Assembly (NCBI GenBank): GCA_021613375.1
Contig: CM038722.1
Coordinates: forward strand, 25,986,441-26,050,440
From: Megaleporinus macrocephalus
Taxonomy: Eukaryota; Chordata; Actinopteri; Characiformes; Anostomidae
Reading direction: 5' to 3'
DNA length: 64,000 bases
The translations under genes were made by a program, and so were the position numbers. The notes beneath the pieces were generated by a model. It had not been told where the DNA came from and did no database searches. It was given only the letters and a program-made list of their open reading frames with translations. This document shows, one piece after another, positions 35,963-48,199 of this stretch. The first letter of the stretch is position 1; every line of letters starts with the position of its first letter.

Positions 35963-36322
35963 CAGTGTTGCCAACTTAGTGACTTTATTGCTATATTTAG
36001 TGACTTTTCAGACCCTCTAGCCACTTTTTTTAAAAACTTTTTCTGGTGGTATTGGAGACTTTTGGAGACTCTGAGGTGAACACACATGATCTTCAGTTAC
36101 TGTCCTTAGCGAGCAGCGGGGGCTGCCGTGTCCCGTCAGAGCAGGATGTAAATATAAATGGGTCTTAGATAGATAGATACTTTATTGATCCCAGAGGGAA
36201 ATTCTTAATTTGGTTAACTTGTAGTTATTACATATTTAGAGGTTTTTTACTCACTTTTTTGTCTCTCCCACAACCTTATCCAACCAATAGCTACTTTCCT
36301 TACTGAGCAGTTGGCAACACTG
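35963..36322. mobile_element. Short hAT element (360 bp), array-free relative of the one at 24957
   Basis: The termini are CAGTGTTGCCAACT and AGTTGGCAACACTG. The flanks GCGGCAGG (35955-35962) and GCGGCACG (36323-36330) are an 8-bp target duplication with one mismatch. Where the other copy has the 58-bp array, this one has only a trace (GTCAGAGCAG near 36138). It is inserted in a larger hAT remnant. Confidence 0.8.
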
Positions 36323-36379
36323 GCGGCACGCTGCTCAGTCGGTCAGTCACTCAGTCTGTAGACACAATAGCAGAGCGTA

Positions 36380-36590
36380 AACAGAGCCGTGTTTGGAGCT
36401 ATTTTGCTATTTCAGCTCCACAAACAGCCAAAACGAGATTTGTGATGTTTGTGGGAAAAACGGTAAGGAGCTGTAGCAACACCTCAAATGAGTATAAACA
36501 CATAAAACAGCACAAAAAAAGAACTCCGAGCTACAAAAGAAACGAAGGGAAGAGGAGAGAAACCCCTCAGAGAGAACCTTAGAGGTTCTA
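36380..36590 (+). pseudogene. Broken BED zinc-finger N-terminus of a hAT transposase
   Basis: The frames read VWSYFAISAPQTAKT, then, after shifts, ICDVCGK and NEYKHIKQHKK. This is the C-x2-C ... H-x3-H layout of the BED finger found at the N-terminus of ZBED-like hAT transposases. A single-base length change in an A run (GGGAAAAACGG) splits the finger between two frames. Nothing of the catalytic core is visible downstream. Confidence 0.6.
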
Positions 36591-37289
36591 GGTAGCTCAT
36601 ATAGTGTTTAAAGTAACATTACCTCATGTCTTTGGTGTGGCTGAATAATAAATCTTGTGCTAACTGCGAAAGAGACGCTATCCACTCCTTCAAAGTTTGT
36701 AAACAAACGTGACGTCGCAAAGCTGCGAGCGCTGCTTAGCAACAGGGGGTTAGCATTTTCCCTTTTGCTCAGCAACCTAGCGCTAGCAACAGTTATAGTT
36801 TATAAACACTTTATAAATGTCCCGCTCATATTTTTTCAAACTTATTATTCTTCTGGCAACGAGTTAAAACGTTACAGATTTCTATCTGGATCACATTCTT
36901 TTATTTATGAAATAGGAGAGGGCGATGACTGCAGGCTACTAAGAGATTAAACTTTGTTATTAAGCTTGCATATTCTTGTTTTATGAAAATAACAACAATA
37001 CAAACAAACCATACTATAATAATAATAATAAGTAATAATGTTAATTATTACTATCAAATACAATTTCTATTATTCTTATTTCATAATAAAATATAGCTAT
37101 TATTAATAATGATATAAATACAGTTGCTATTATAACAAATAGCTCACATCTGCTACATGTAGGTAGGGTATAAACAGACTTTATTTTATTTTACGTAGGT
37201 GATTCCCTATCGGTATCGGAGATACTTGCCCTGTAATTACTTGGTATCGGATCCAAATTTTGCAGTATCGCACGCTACTAATCAATACC

Positions 37290-39405
37290 ACTAAACACAG
37301 ATGAGCCTATTTAACCCTCCTAGGTTGACCATGCGTCATCAAAGGATGTCGTACATAAAATGATGAATATGTTGGTAATACTGCCAGCTAGAGAATTATG
37401 TTTATTTTGCCCTAAATAGGTAACGTTGTTCTGTTGGCATGTCAGGAAAACAGCATCTGATTGGTTGACAGACTTAACCCAGCAGGCTAACGACAACAAC
37501 AACAACAAAAACTCTCTTTTAAACATGGAGAAATGGATAAACAATCACAGAGGATGTTTAGTGTTAGATTTATGATATCTTTACTATCATCATTATTTTG
37601 GATTCATCATAATTTGTTTTACGATGACCCCAAGCTGGCAGTGCACTGCAAGACTGGATTACAAAGCTTCTAGAGGAGAACAACGCTACCCTTGTATGTG
37701 CCTGGCATACAGCATTCCCAAGATTCATGCTTTTGTGTACGACATCCTTTAAACATTAAACACTGTTGACCTGAGAGGGTTCAAACATAGTAAAGGAGGG
37801 AAGCTGCGGGTCAAAAAGCTGTCCAGCCACTGACCACTAGTTCTGTTTACTTCAGCAAAACGTAAATTCCCACGCAGCCCATGAATCGCATTGTGATTGG
37901 CTGAAATCTGAGTTTCTCTCGGCTTGCCAAGGCATCTTCTGGGCAGCCGGCCAAGGAGAACTAGGGAGTCAGGGCCAAGTGTGTGTTATTCCTGGAAAAC
38001 CCTCCGATTGGATTAGCTTCCAAAAAGCCTGGAGAAGCTGCTCGGCTTGTTTGTCAGATCTGTATTTTTCCCCCCTTTCAAGATTCGTCCAACCATGTTC
38101 ACTGGGTGAAATTATGGCATCTGTGGGTGTGCAAAGCAGCCCGAGACTAGAGCCTAAGACGTAAGAGGTTCCCTTCTAACCAGGCTTTCTTCTCTTCTAT
38201 TTACACCCTCTGGTTCATGTCAGAGGTGAAGGCCAAGCTTTGACAGTGCCATGCCCCAGCTCCAGGTGATTATCTTTCCATTTTAAAGACCTCGGCAATC
38301 TTTTCATATTACCATCTCTTTTCTCTTTCAAATGCTCTCCCCTCCTCCCACCTCTATCTTTCTCTCTCTCTCTCACTCAATTTCCCCTGCTCTATGGATA
38401 GGCCAGATTGCGTGTTGATGGAATTCTGAGTAAGGCCCAGTAAAGAAGTGTCACCACTGTTAGCCGGAGATGTGAAAGAGTCGAACAGCAATGAGAAGAA
38501 AAGAAATGAACTATTAGAGACAGCGGGGGATGGGGGTGTATGGCTCAGCTGCCTGGTGCCACACAAAAGGCCTCAAACCGTGTGGAATTTTTGTTCTGAG
38601 CACAATACACACACACATAGGCACTCGTCGTTGATGAAATTAGAGCAGCTGCTATATGAACGCGAGAAGAAAGGAGGCTTAACGCAATCTGTCTCCGAAT
38701 ATCAGGAACTCAGGACAGAGAACCTGAGCCACAGAAGCTAACCAGACACTGGACGACCTTAAAAACCCTCTGAAATGTCTGGTGGAAGACTACAGTCTGA
38801 CACCCTCGCACATCTAAACAAGGTGCCAAATACCCCCTGGTGTTCGGATGGGGCTCCCATGTTGTCTGGCTACTCCATTTGCCAAAGCGGGGCTGCTGAT
38901 AGCTTTAATTGCCAGAAACTGTTTGACTTAATAACTCTTTTTAGGAATATTACAGCGGTCTAGTTTGGTAATGCACTCTGCCTCACAATTAATTGAGACC
39001 TTACACATATTCCTTTATTTCCTTGGTTTGAGAATTGATTAAATATGGACTCTTTTCATATATTTCTTTTGGGATTCTGGCTGTTGTGGAAATATTCAAC
39101 ACATTTTTTGGAAGTATCCTGGATTTAGTTCCATTTGCTAGGCTGACCCTGAGGCAGACCAGCTCTGCATCTCTAGTAAGAAAGCCAAAAGCAGAAGCCC
39201 AATGTGTGGATATAGCAGGCTAAGCAATGACCTCTCTCTGAATTTGTATTTGAGCCTCTATTTAGATTTTGAATTTAGATTGGGAGACATCCAGCTGGTC
39301 CAAGAGGTTCATTAAGAGATCCCAGACACCTCAGGCTCCCTGTACGTATCATAACAGATGATTTTTTTAAATTCATCAAGGTTTAATGGCCAGTAAAGGT
39401 CCACT
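37290..39405. other. No gene seen; unique sequence
   Basis: Mostly unique sequence of balanced composition (37850-39000) with short ORFs only. This is among the longest repeat-free stretches outside lmo7. Confidence 0.35.
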
Positions 39406-39409
39406 GTGC

Positions 39410-39750
39410 TCATGTAGTTAATAAACAAAGCATATGATCATATGAGTTAATAAAATAGATCATGTGATCAGGTAGTTAATAAACAAAGCATATAATCATA
39501 TGAGTTAATAAAATAGATCATACGATCATATGAGTTAATAAAATAGATCAGACGATCATGCAGTTCATAAACAAAGAATATGATCATATGAGTTAATAAA
39601 ATAGATCATATGATCATGCAGTTCATAAACAAAGAATATGATCATATGAGTTAATAAAATAGATCATATGATCATGCAGTTCATAAACAAAGAATATGAT
39701 CATATGAGTTAATAAAATAGATCATATGATCATGCAGTTAATATACTAAC
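39410..39750. repeat. 58-bp AT-rich tandem repeat with ATCATATGAT palindromes, about 6 copies
   Basis: GAGTTAATAAAATAGATCA recurs at 39444, 39502, 39532, 39590, 39648 and 39706; most steps are 58 bp and one is 30 bp. Each unit has TGATCATATGA and GATCATATGATCATG, self-complementary runs. Confidence 0.88.
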
Positions 39751-40608
39751 TAGCAAGAACGCAACAAAGGTGAGATGTTACATGGGTCATTATGCATGAA
39801 CGAGAACTAAAAAATATAACATTGACAGATTTAAAAAAAAGACTGACTTGAGACCCCTATCCTGACCACCATACACCAAACATCTGAGACGACGGGCTGC
39901 AACTTTAGCAAAACTCTCATTTTATTTCGACACTGGACATTCTGCCAGCACATGCTGGCTGAGCACTTGGCACTCTCTCATCAACTTGCCGTCCCCCTTT
40001 TCTTTTTCTGTCTCTAAGCCATTTGTAAACCACAGTAAAATGAAAACAGGAAAGACGTAACTCTATCATAAGAGAAACGTTCATTTGATATCTTTGCTAT
40101 AGATGAATGTTTTCATTTCTGTGTAGCCTCGGTTCAGCAATAATTTGCTATATTTATTATATGTCTACAGAATAGGGGTGGACGGTATGTCAAACAATAC
40201 ACAATACAACAACCACAATATTTCAAGACTTCACAATGTTTTAATCAACCAAGTTGGAGCAATGCGAGAAGAAAGGAGGCCTAACACGACTGGCTCTGAC
40301 TAGCAGGAATGTGAAGAATAAGACCCTGAATCAAAGCAGCATTTACTAAGCTGGCAAAGAACTTGGCACTATCCCATGAACTTGCAGAAACACTTCTTCT
40401 TTGGCACGGTTAAGGCCCCCGAACTATTTCCAAATCATAGTAAAATGAAAACTAGAAAGAAACAGTACTTCACCAAGAACAAAGAATGTAATCATCTATA
40501 ACTGTTCTGGAGACAAAACCTCCATTATGTGGGAAATAGCATGGGTATAATTAATATAATAATATATTTCTTTCCCCATAACAGGGCTGGATGATACTTT
40601 GCCAAAAT

Positions 40609-41775
40609 ATTGCCAAAAGAATTCACTCGTCTGCTTTCATACGTATATGAACTTGAGCGGCATCCCATTCTTAATCCATAGGGTTTAATATGAGGTCGAC
40701 CCACCCTTTGCAGCTATAACAACTCTTCTGGGAAGGCTCTCCACACGGTTTAGGAGTGTATTTATGGGAATGTTTGACTGTTCTTCCAGAAGACCATTGG
40801 TGAGGTCAGACACTGATGCTGGACGAGAAAGCCTGGCTCACAGTCTCCGCTCTAATTCATCCCAAAGGTGTTCTATCAGGTTGAGGTCAGGACTCGGTGC
40901 AGGCCAGTCAAGTTCTTCCACACCAAACCCTGTCCTCCATGTCTTTATGGAGCTTGCTTTGTGCACTGGTGGGCAGTCATGTTGGAACAGGAAGGGGGCG
41001 TCCCTAACATGTTCCGACAAAGTTGGGAGCATGAAATTGTCCAAACTCTCTTGGTGTGCTAAAGCATTAAGATTTCCTTTCACTGGAACTCCTGAAAAAC
41101 AACCCCACACCATAACCCCTCCAAACTTTACACTTGGCACAATGCAGTCAGACAAGTACAGTTCTCCTGTCATCCAGCAAACCCAGACTCATCCATCGGA
41201 CTGCCAGACGGAGAAGCGTGATTGGTCACTCCAGAGAACACATCTCCACCGCCTTAGAGTCCAATGGCAGCGCACTTTACACCACTGCATCCGCCGCTCT
41301 GCATTGAGCTTGGTGATATAAGGCTTGGATGCAGCTGCTCGGCCATGAAAACCCATTTCATGAAGCTCTCTATGCTCTGTTCTTGAGCTAATCTGAAGGC
41401 CACATGAAGTTTGGGGATCTGTAGAGATTGACCTCCACGCACTTTGCTCCTCAGCATCTGCTGACCCCACTCTGTCTTTCTACGAGTTGCTGTTGTTCCC
41501 AATCTCTTCAACTTTGTTATAATACAACTAACAGTCGACTGTGGAATATTTAGTAGTGAGGAAATTTCATGACTGGAATTGTTACACAGGTGGCGTCCTA
41601 TCACAGTACCACGCTGGAGTTCACTGAGCTCCTGAGAGCGACCCATTCTTTCACTAATGTTTGTAGAAGCAGTCTGCATGACTAGGTGCTTGGTTTTTAT
41701 ATATCTGTGGCCATGCAAGTGAATGAAACACCTGAACACAATGATTTATATGGGTGAGTGAATACTTATATTAAA
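40609..41775 (-). mobile_element. Tc1-like transposon with decayed transposase
   Basis: The termini include AAGAATTCACTCGTCTG at the left and, reverse complemented, AAGTATTCACTCACCCA at the right. The whole element is about 1.17 kb, normal for a fish Tc1 element with short inverted ends. Confidence 0.85.
40685..41646 (-). pseudogene. Tc1-type DDE transposase, frameshifted
   Basis: It starts MGRSQELSELQRG and has a helix-turn-helix with EISSLLNIPQSTVS. Catalytic region pieces are DQSRFSVW (first Asp), GGVMVWGCFSG, QHDCPPVHKA (second Asp) and SPDLNLIEHLWDELERRL (Glu), ending in AAKGGSTSY and a stop. These pieces fall in different frames, so at least two frameshifts break it. About 320 codons, near full length for Tc1. 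It should be inactive. Confidence 0.85.
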
Positions 41776-42454
41776 AAAATATATATTAAAAATATACAAT
41801 ATCACAATCACAATACATTAAGACTCCCTTTATACTATGTGCATCACAATATTTTACATTGGAACAGAAGGAGCCAGTGTTGCCACATTTAAAAATGCTT
41901 GAATATGCTCATTAATACAATATTTATGCAAAGTTTTAAATATTTATTTATTATATAAAATATATTGCACTTCATTAAGTCCAGTTTACCAGGCCTAAAC
42001 CAGTGTACTGATACTTCATGCACTGGAACAGCAAACGGTACAGTATTTAAAAAAGGTTATTTGTGTTTGTGAACTGGAAAGAAATTTGATATTATCTATA
42101 TATAAAGAAAAACAACTGCCAGTATTGATTAAGTAGCCGAAGTTAGGTGAACAGAACCAGTAAGCATTATGTGTGGCAGTCAGTATGTTGATAAGTATGT
42201 TTTAATGATTTTATACAGTCATACAAAGTAATATTAATATTACTGCTTAAAAATGTCATGCTGCTCAGCCAACACAGGACCACTGACAACAGCACTGGAC
42301 ACTGTACAAACAACCTTCACTTCAGATGAAGGGAGGGAAAAAAAACAAATAAATAAACAAACACTGAAAGGTCTGTGTCTAAAAGACAAGGCCGAAAACC
42401 AATGCCCATGACCTTCAATCCCCTCAGGTGGCACTACATGAAACTGGCTTGCTG

Positions 42455-42770
42455 CTGTGATGGATATCACCACATGGGTTCAGGAATACTGTAACAAACT
42501 GATGTCAATAAGCTGATCGTAGTGGAAGCCACATATCAACAACATCCAGAAACGCTGGACTCAAGCCCTTTCGCGAAATGTATTCTGGTCTGACAGTCAA
42601 CCCTTCAGACTGTTTATAGATGTCATGTCCTCTTGTCTAAAAAAAGAAAAGGACCCTCCAGATTGTTAACAGTAAAAGCCAGTATCTGTCATGGTTCTGG
42701 AGGGGGGTGTTAATGTCCATGGCATGTGCCAAGATACCATTACCGCTGAAAGCAACATACAGTATGATGC
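42455..42770 (+). pseudogene. Tc1-like transposase relic
   Basis: It has CACATGGGTTCAGGAATACT, then CACATATCAACAACATCCAG and a later CCAGTATCTGTCATGGTTCT block with a VMxWG-like core. Order and wording match the same fish Tc1 family as at 51960-52335. Heavily decayed. Confidence 0.45.
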
Positions 42771-42991
42771 TTCCTAGACAACGTGTTTTTGAGGGAAGCC
42801 CGGTGTATTTCCAGATGATCATACAGAGCTGCAGTGCACGTGTTACAATAGAACGGCTGTGTAATTAGAGATCTGCAGAAATACGATAATAGAGGCCTTG
42901 CATTGTCACACAGCTGGCCTGTATACTGAAAGAATATGTATATGTGATATAACATCAGTGTAAAAGTGACACAAGCCTGTTCATGAAAGTG

Positions 42992-42994
<3 letters not shown>

Positions 42995-43041
<47 letters not shown>
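42995..43041. repeat. (TA)n microsatellite
   Basis: A TA run followed by an imperfect TGATATATATCTATATCA palindrome. Confidence 0.93.
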
Positions 43042-43044
<3 letters not shown>

Positions 43045-43734
43045 ATATATCTATATCATCATGTTATGAAATATAAAGAAAACATCACACAATCAAAATA
43101 ATTATTTAGAACTGTTTTCAATTTAATATGGGTCAAACTTAATTTACTAATCACTGCTTTCTGCTAACTGACTATGGTATAATAAACATTAGACAAAGTT
43201 AGATTCAATGTTCTTGTAGACCTTGTCAAGCTTGCTTCTTTCTAAGAATTAAAAACTGCTCCAGCATTTTTTAATTATACACTTTTATAAGAAACTTAAA
43301 ATCAAGTCTTCTAAATTCTGATTTATAAATTACACCACTGCTGAGATATTTTCCCCAAGAGGTCAAAGTTCTGTGTATCATCTTACACACCCTGTAGAAC
43401 GTTAATCACCAACTGAAGCAGTTACTTACAGTGTCTTCAGCCTTTTTGACTACCATTCCTGCTTAACTAGTTTTAAACATATGAAATAATTTTCTCAACA
43501 TAAATATCAAATCTCAAGATAAAAGGTATGTCTTACACAGATATCCATACCTGTAGACTGGTTAGGATAGAACAGATTGCAACACATTTTATTATAACAT
43601 CCTCTAATAAATACTTCTGGATTTATCTTATAAAGTTACTTAACGATTCACAAGAGAAAAATCCCATAGCATACTGATTCCACAGCACAGATCACTAAAT
43701 TTACTATATATTCAATAATATCCTTTAAACGTTG

Positions 43735-44668
43735 ATCAGTCATACCATTAAAACCACCTCCTTGTTTCTACAATGTCTATCCAGGTTGTTGGCTCTGCTT
43801 ACCATATTTAGTACTGTGCAAACCTTTTAGACACTTGGGGACATTATTTTATTTAAATTTTTATTTAAAGATTTAAAAAGATTTTCCAGACAGGAAGCTT
43901 TTATTTGCTCAGCAAAACACTTTATTATTTAAATAATTAAACAGTATTAATACAGTAAGTAGTGCTTAAAATATAAATATGTCAGTGTGTTTATTTAACC
44001 CTTTCCAAGCTTCTTCCTGTGGAAACAACCCAGTATTATGTACAGTTCTCATCTAATACCTGCTTTAACTGCTCAGTACTTCATTAAGATAAATCAAGAT
44101 TACTGCTGAAGGAACTGAATACATTCATACAATGTCTGGGGCGTCCAGGAGAAATCTGGAACTACACTTTGTTCTTCAAACTGGAGCTCAAGATATGATC
44201 TACTTCTTTCAGAATTAGATATTCATGTTACTTTGTATTGTATTTATGCTTATTAACATTTCTTCTAATGATATCTGGTGTTCTTACTGGTGAAAACATA
44301 CTTACTGCTAAGATAAAGGCTTTTAAACAATCAAGACTTAAAACTACAATTACAGACTGTAGTCCATCTGTTTCTCTGTTTACTTTATTATCCCCTTTTC
44401 ACCCTGTTCTTTAACAGTCAGGTCCCTCATTAGGGTGGTGGATCATCCTCAGCACTGCAGTGACACTGACATCTTGGTGGTGGTGTGTTTGTGTGTATTG
44501 TGCTGGCACAAGTGAATCAGACACAGCAGTGCTGTAAAGGTGGGATAACCAAGTATCCAGAGAAACAGATGGACTGCACTCTTCTGTAGAGATATGATGA
44601 GCTCCTATACGATAAGGAGAGCTAGAAAAAACAAGGAGGTGCTTTTAATGTTATGGCTGGTGGGTGTA
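43735..44668 (+). mobile_element. GATCAGYCATAACATTAAAACCACC-type DNA repeat, interrupted
   Basis: The left end is GATCAGTCATACCATTAAAA; the right end, reverse complemented, has CAGCCATAACATTAAAAGCA. These form inverted ends of a repeat widely seen in fish. The middle contains CACTGCAGTGACACTGACAT. A MITE family 1 copy interrupts it. Similar sequence occurs at 463-830 and, reversed, at 17150-17420. Confidence 0.55.
43807..44340 (+). mobile_element. MITE family 1 copy inside another repeat
   Basis: It starts GTACTGTGCAAACCTTTTAG and has the same internal order as 2802. Its right TIR is lost. It sits within a repeat that starts GATCAGTCATACCATTAAAA (43735) and resumes at TACAGACTGTAGTCCATC (44355). 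Confidence 0.7.
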
Positions 44669-45589
44669 ATATTTTAATTTTTTTTGCTTCAGCCATCTTA
44701 ATAACAAAGAATAGAAAAGCTAACACAGTTGTTCTGCTCAGGTAATGATTGGAGTTCTGAGCTCGGCTCTTAGTCTCTCTCAAAAAGTACCTAGAAAATA
44801 ATGAGGAAGCAGTTTCCTAAAGCGGAGACACCGGAGAAAACAACAGGCAAAAGGTCATCTCCCTAACATCTATTTAACCTGTCATTCCACAGTCACATGG
44901 CCAACATCCCATCCCAAACACTGGACTTGAGGTAAAGCGGGAAAACAGGTGACTTCACACTTTATGATGAAGACAGCCAGACGGAAACAGTTATTCCCAG
45001 TCTATTCGCCTACGAGCACGGTGAGTCATAACACTCACTTTTAGCATCAGCTGCTTCTAGTACAGAACCTGAACACTGCAATTCAAACTCGTTTCAGTCA
45101 CACGAATCCAATATTTTATTAATGCTGCAGCAACAGGCCTTTTAAAACACGACTGGGTCATACCCACTGAAGTCTGGATATTAACACTGATATCAGCCGT
45201 GTTTTCATTACGTGGAGAGTTATTATACAATTAAACATTTCCGACGGCTCGGAATTCTGATGGATCGCTGATATGACCCTTGGGATGTAAACAGCGCTCT
45301 TGTCTATATTAATGGTTGCGCTAAACGTTTGACTCTTCCATTTATCAAGCTGAGCGGGCCAAGTGTAACTTAAGGATAAGCTATTGAAGATGTCCCTCAA
45401 GAGAAGGATGGATTGCTTTTGAACTTTATACAATGAGGTAGAGAGGACAAAAAAAGAGAGAGAGAAGAAAGAAAGAATGGGGAAAAACATTATGCATGAA
45501 TGCCATGAAACGTGATAGTCATATAGCCATAATTTTAAAAAATAACACAAAAAAAGATGTACTCACTGCAATTTCTTCAATTTATTTTA

Positions 45590-45900
45590 GCAACCAGGGT
45601 CTGTGAAAGCCAATGATAATTGTAAACCTCTAGGAAAATACATTCCTGAAAAGATGTTGCCAACAACTCCATGATGAGATTAAAAAAAATCAAGTGCAAT
45701 ATGGCCCAAACAAAAAATATTTTAGAGGACATCAATTAAAGTCAGCGAAGTTCCTATTAGATAGGTCTGGTCCCAACTGTGAGGCATGGTGGAGGTAGCA
45801 TGATGGTATGGGGCTGCTACTTTGACTGCAAATACTAGAATCAATTAATGCCAAGTCACTTCAGAAGAGACTATATGAAAGAAAATACACAGTCAAGTCA
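45590..45900 (+). pseudogene. Tc1-like transposase relic around GGGSIMVWG
   Basis: The stretch TGGTGGAGGTAGCATGATGG, continuing TATGGGGCTGC, translates to GGGSMMVWGC, the signature before the second catalytic Asp in Tc1 transposases. Only about 100 codons of context remain, with stops. Confidence 0.5.
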
Positions 45901-46469
45901 TGTTATATTCATGAATACATGTGATATTCTGGACTATGTTATTTGTAATGTTATGCAATACCCTGTAGTGTAGCACTGTTTCCCTAAGCCTTACTGGTCT
46001 GACAGAGTTTATGGTATGCAGTTTTCATGTTCCCGTTCTTCAGTGTTCTCTCCCTACAAGACCCAGCATACATTATGTAAATGCATCCCAGAACCAGTGA
46101 GAATCCCTACAGGCTAATAAACACACCCGAGCTAGAATTAGTGTAACACTTGTCTAGGTTATTTTTATTCAGCACAAAATTGACACGAGACAAGTTTTCA
46201 CCCTCTAGCCTGAGAGAAGGTGCCAAACTGGGGTGAGGTATCCTGATAACCAGATGTTTTAGCTTGTTCTTTTAACTTCTGAAGACATCTCTGCATTACA
46301 ATATGTAGATGTCTTTGACACACAGTCAGAACTTATTTCTTCACACTCTGAATGCTTTAAACTAATGAACTGTATGTGTTGCTCCTTTAGGGTTCTGAAT
46401 TGTGACTGATCGCCATGTTTGTTTCGTTTTAATAATGTTTAATAACATTTTAATAACATTTGAAAAAAT

Positions 46470-48195
46470 ATTTAACAACAATCTCTGAGGCTTCATTAAG
46501 AACCCAGTTTGAGAGTCATGGTGGCAATGTCTACTATGATACCTCTGTAAAACAGACTATCTGGCCATAGTGTCATTTAACTAAAGATCAGATCACATTC
46601 TGGCTGCAACTCATTGAGAAATCTATAAAGTCTCACAGTTGTATATAAACACTATAGCATCCATAGCTGCGGGTAAACATGAGGAGCACTTTAAACCACT
46701 CGTTGAAGGTCAAGGTTTGACAAATTGACAAAAGTAGAGATACAATCTCTGAGATTTCCCTAAGGCCCAGTGCTGAAATGTCTACTATGATACCTCTGTA
46801 GGAACAGAATAGGAATGCGTACAACAGATGTGCTGACAGGTACATCTTACATTTTGGCTGTAGTGTCGTTTAGATGAAGATCAGATCACAGATCAGATGG
46901 TGAAATCTATGAATTCTCAAAGTTGTACATAAACATTATAGCATTTCGAGCTGTGGATAAACATCTCTGAGATTTCTCTAAGGCCCCTTAAGGAGCCCCA
47001 TTTAAGAAACGGTGCTGAAATGTCTACTATGATACCTCTATAGGAACACTAGGAATGCTTATAACAGATGTACAGACAGGTACATCTTACATTTTGGCTG
47101 TAGTGTCATGTAGATAAAGATCAGATCACATTCTGGCTGCATTTCATGGTAAAATCTATGAATTCTCAAAGTTGTTTATAAACACTATAGCATTAATAGC
47201 TGTGGATAAACATGAGGAGCACCTTAAACCACTCATTCATTCACAGTCAAGGTTTGAGAAATAGAGAAATCTCAGAGATTGAATCTCTACTTGTGCCAAA
47301 GGCCCCTTTAGGAACCCAGTCTGAGACTCAGTGCTGAAATGTCTACTACCTCTGTAGGAACACCAGGAATGCTTATAACAGATGTACTGACGGGTATAGA
47401 TTACATTTCGGCCGTAGTGTCATTTAGATGAAGATCAGATGACATTCTGTCTGCAAATTCATGGAGAAATCTATGAATTCTCACAGTGGTACATAAACAC
47501 TATAGCATTTATAGCTGTGGGTAAACACAAGAAGAACCTTAAACCACTCGTTTAGTCATTCACAGTCAAGGAAGGTTGGACAAATTGACAAAAGAGAGAT
47601 ACAATCTCTGAGATTTCTCTAAGGCCCCTTAAGGAGCCCCATTTGAGATTCAGTGCTGAAATGTCTACTATGATACCTCTATAGGAACACTAGGAATACT
47701 CACAACAGATGTACAGACGGGTATATGTTACATTTCGGCCATAGTGTCATGTAGATGAAGATCACATTACATTCTGGCTGAAATTGATGGTGAAATCTAT
47801 GAATTGTCACAGTTGTACGTAAACACTAGCATTAATAGCTGTGGATAAACATGAGAAGCATTTAAACCACTTGTCCATTTACAGTCAAGGTTTGAGAAAT
47901 AGATAAATCTCAGAGATTGTATCTCTAATTGTGTCAAAGGCCCCTTTAAGAACCCAGTCTGAAACTCAGTGCTGAAATGTCTACTATGATACCTCTGTAG
48001 AAACACTAGGAATGCTTATAACAGATGTACAGACGGGTATATGTTACATTTCGGCTATAGTGTCACTTAAATGAAGATCAGATCACATTCTGTCTGCAAT
48101 TCATAGAGAAATCTATGAATTCTCACAGTTGTACGTAAACACTACAGCATTTATAGCTGCAGGTAAACTGCTCATACATTCACAGTCAAGGTCAC
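46470..48195. repeat. Six-copy tandem array, unit about 250-320 bp
   Basis: TGTCTACTATGATACCTCT (with small changes) recurs near 46531, 46782, 47024, 47343, 47665 and 47981. Each unit also has AAGATCAGATCACATTCTG, GTACATAAACACTATAGCAT and AAATCTCAGAGATT/AATCTCTGAGATTT. Full units are about 320 bp; the second and third are shortened. No open frame is maintained across units. Confidence 0.85.
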
Positions 48196-48199
48196 TTGC

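Larger units (their letters stand above)
35729..37277 (+). mobile_element. Larger hAT remnant with a BED zinc-finger fragment
   Basis: The left end has GTGCGGATCGATACTG with CTCCGATACC. The right end, reverse complemented, has GCGTGCGATACTGC and CTCCGATACC. These form degenerate inverted ends around the block. Inside is a degraded BED-type finger reading frame. The 360-bp hAT at 35963-36322 is nested in it. Exact ends and target duplication are not certain. Confidence 0.5.

Noticed and set aside
25252..39750. Shared 58-bp period of the arrays at 25252 and 39410 as a sign of common origin
   Set aside because: The two units have no sequence in common, and one has a ~29-bp substructure. The equal length is taken as coincidence.
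45158..45550. 130-codon minus-strand ORF
   Set aside because: It has low-complexity, hydrophobic stretches from A/G-rich DNA (SLSFFVLSTSL) and matches no family; probably chance.
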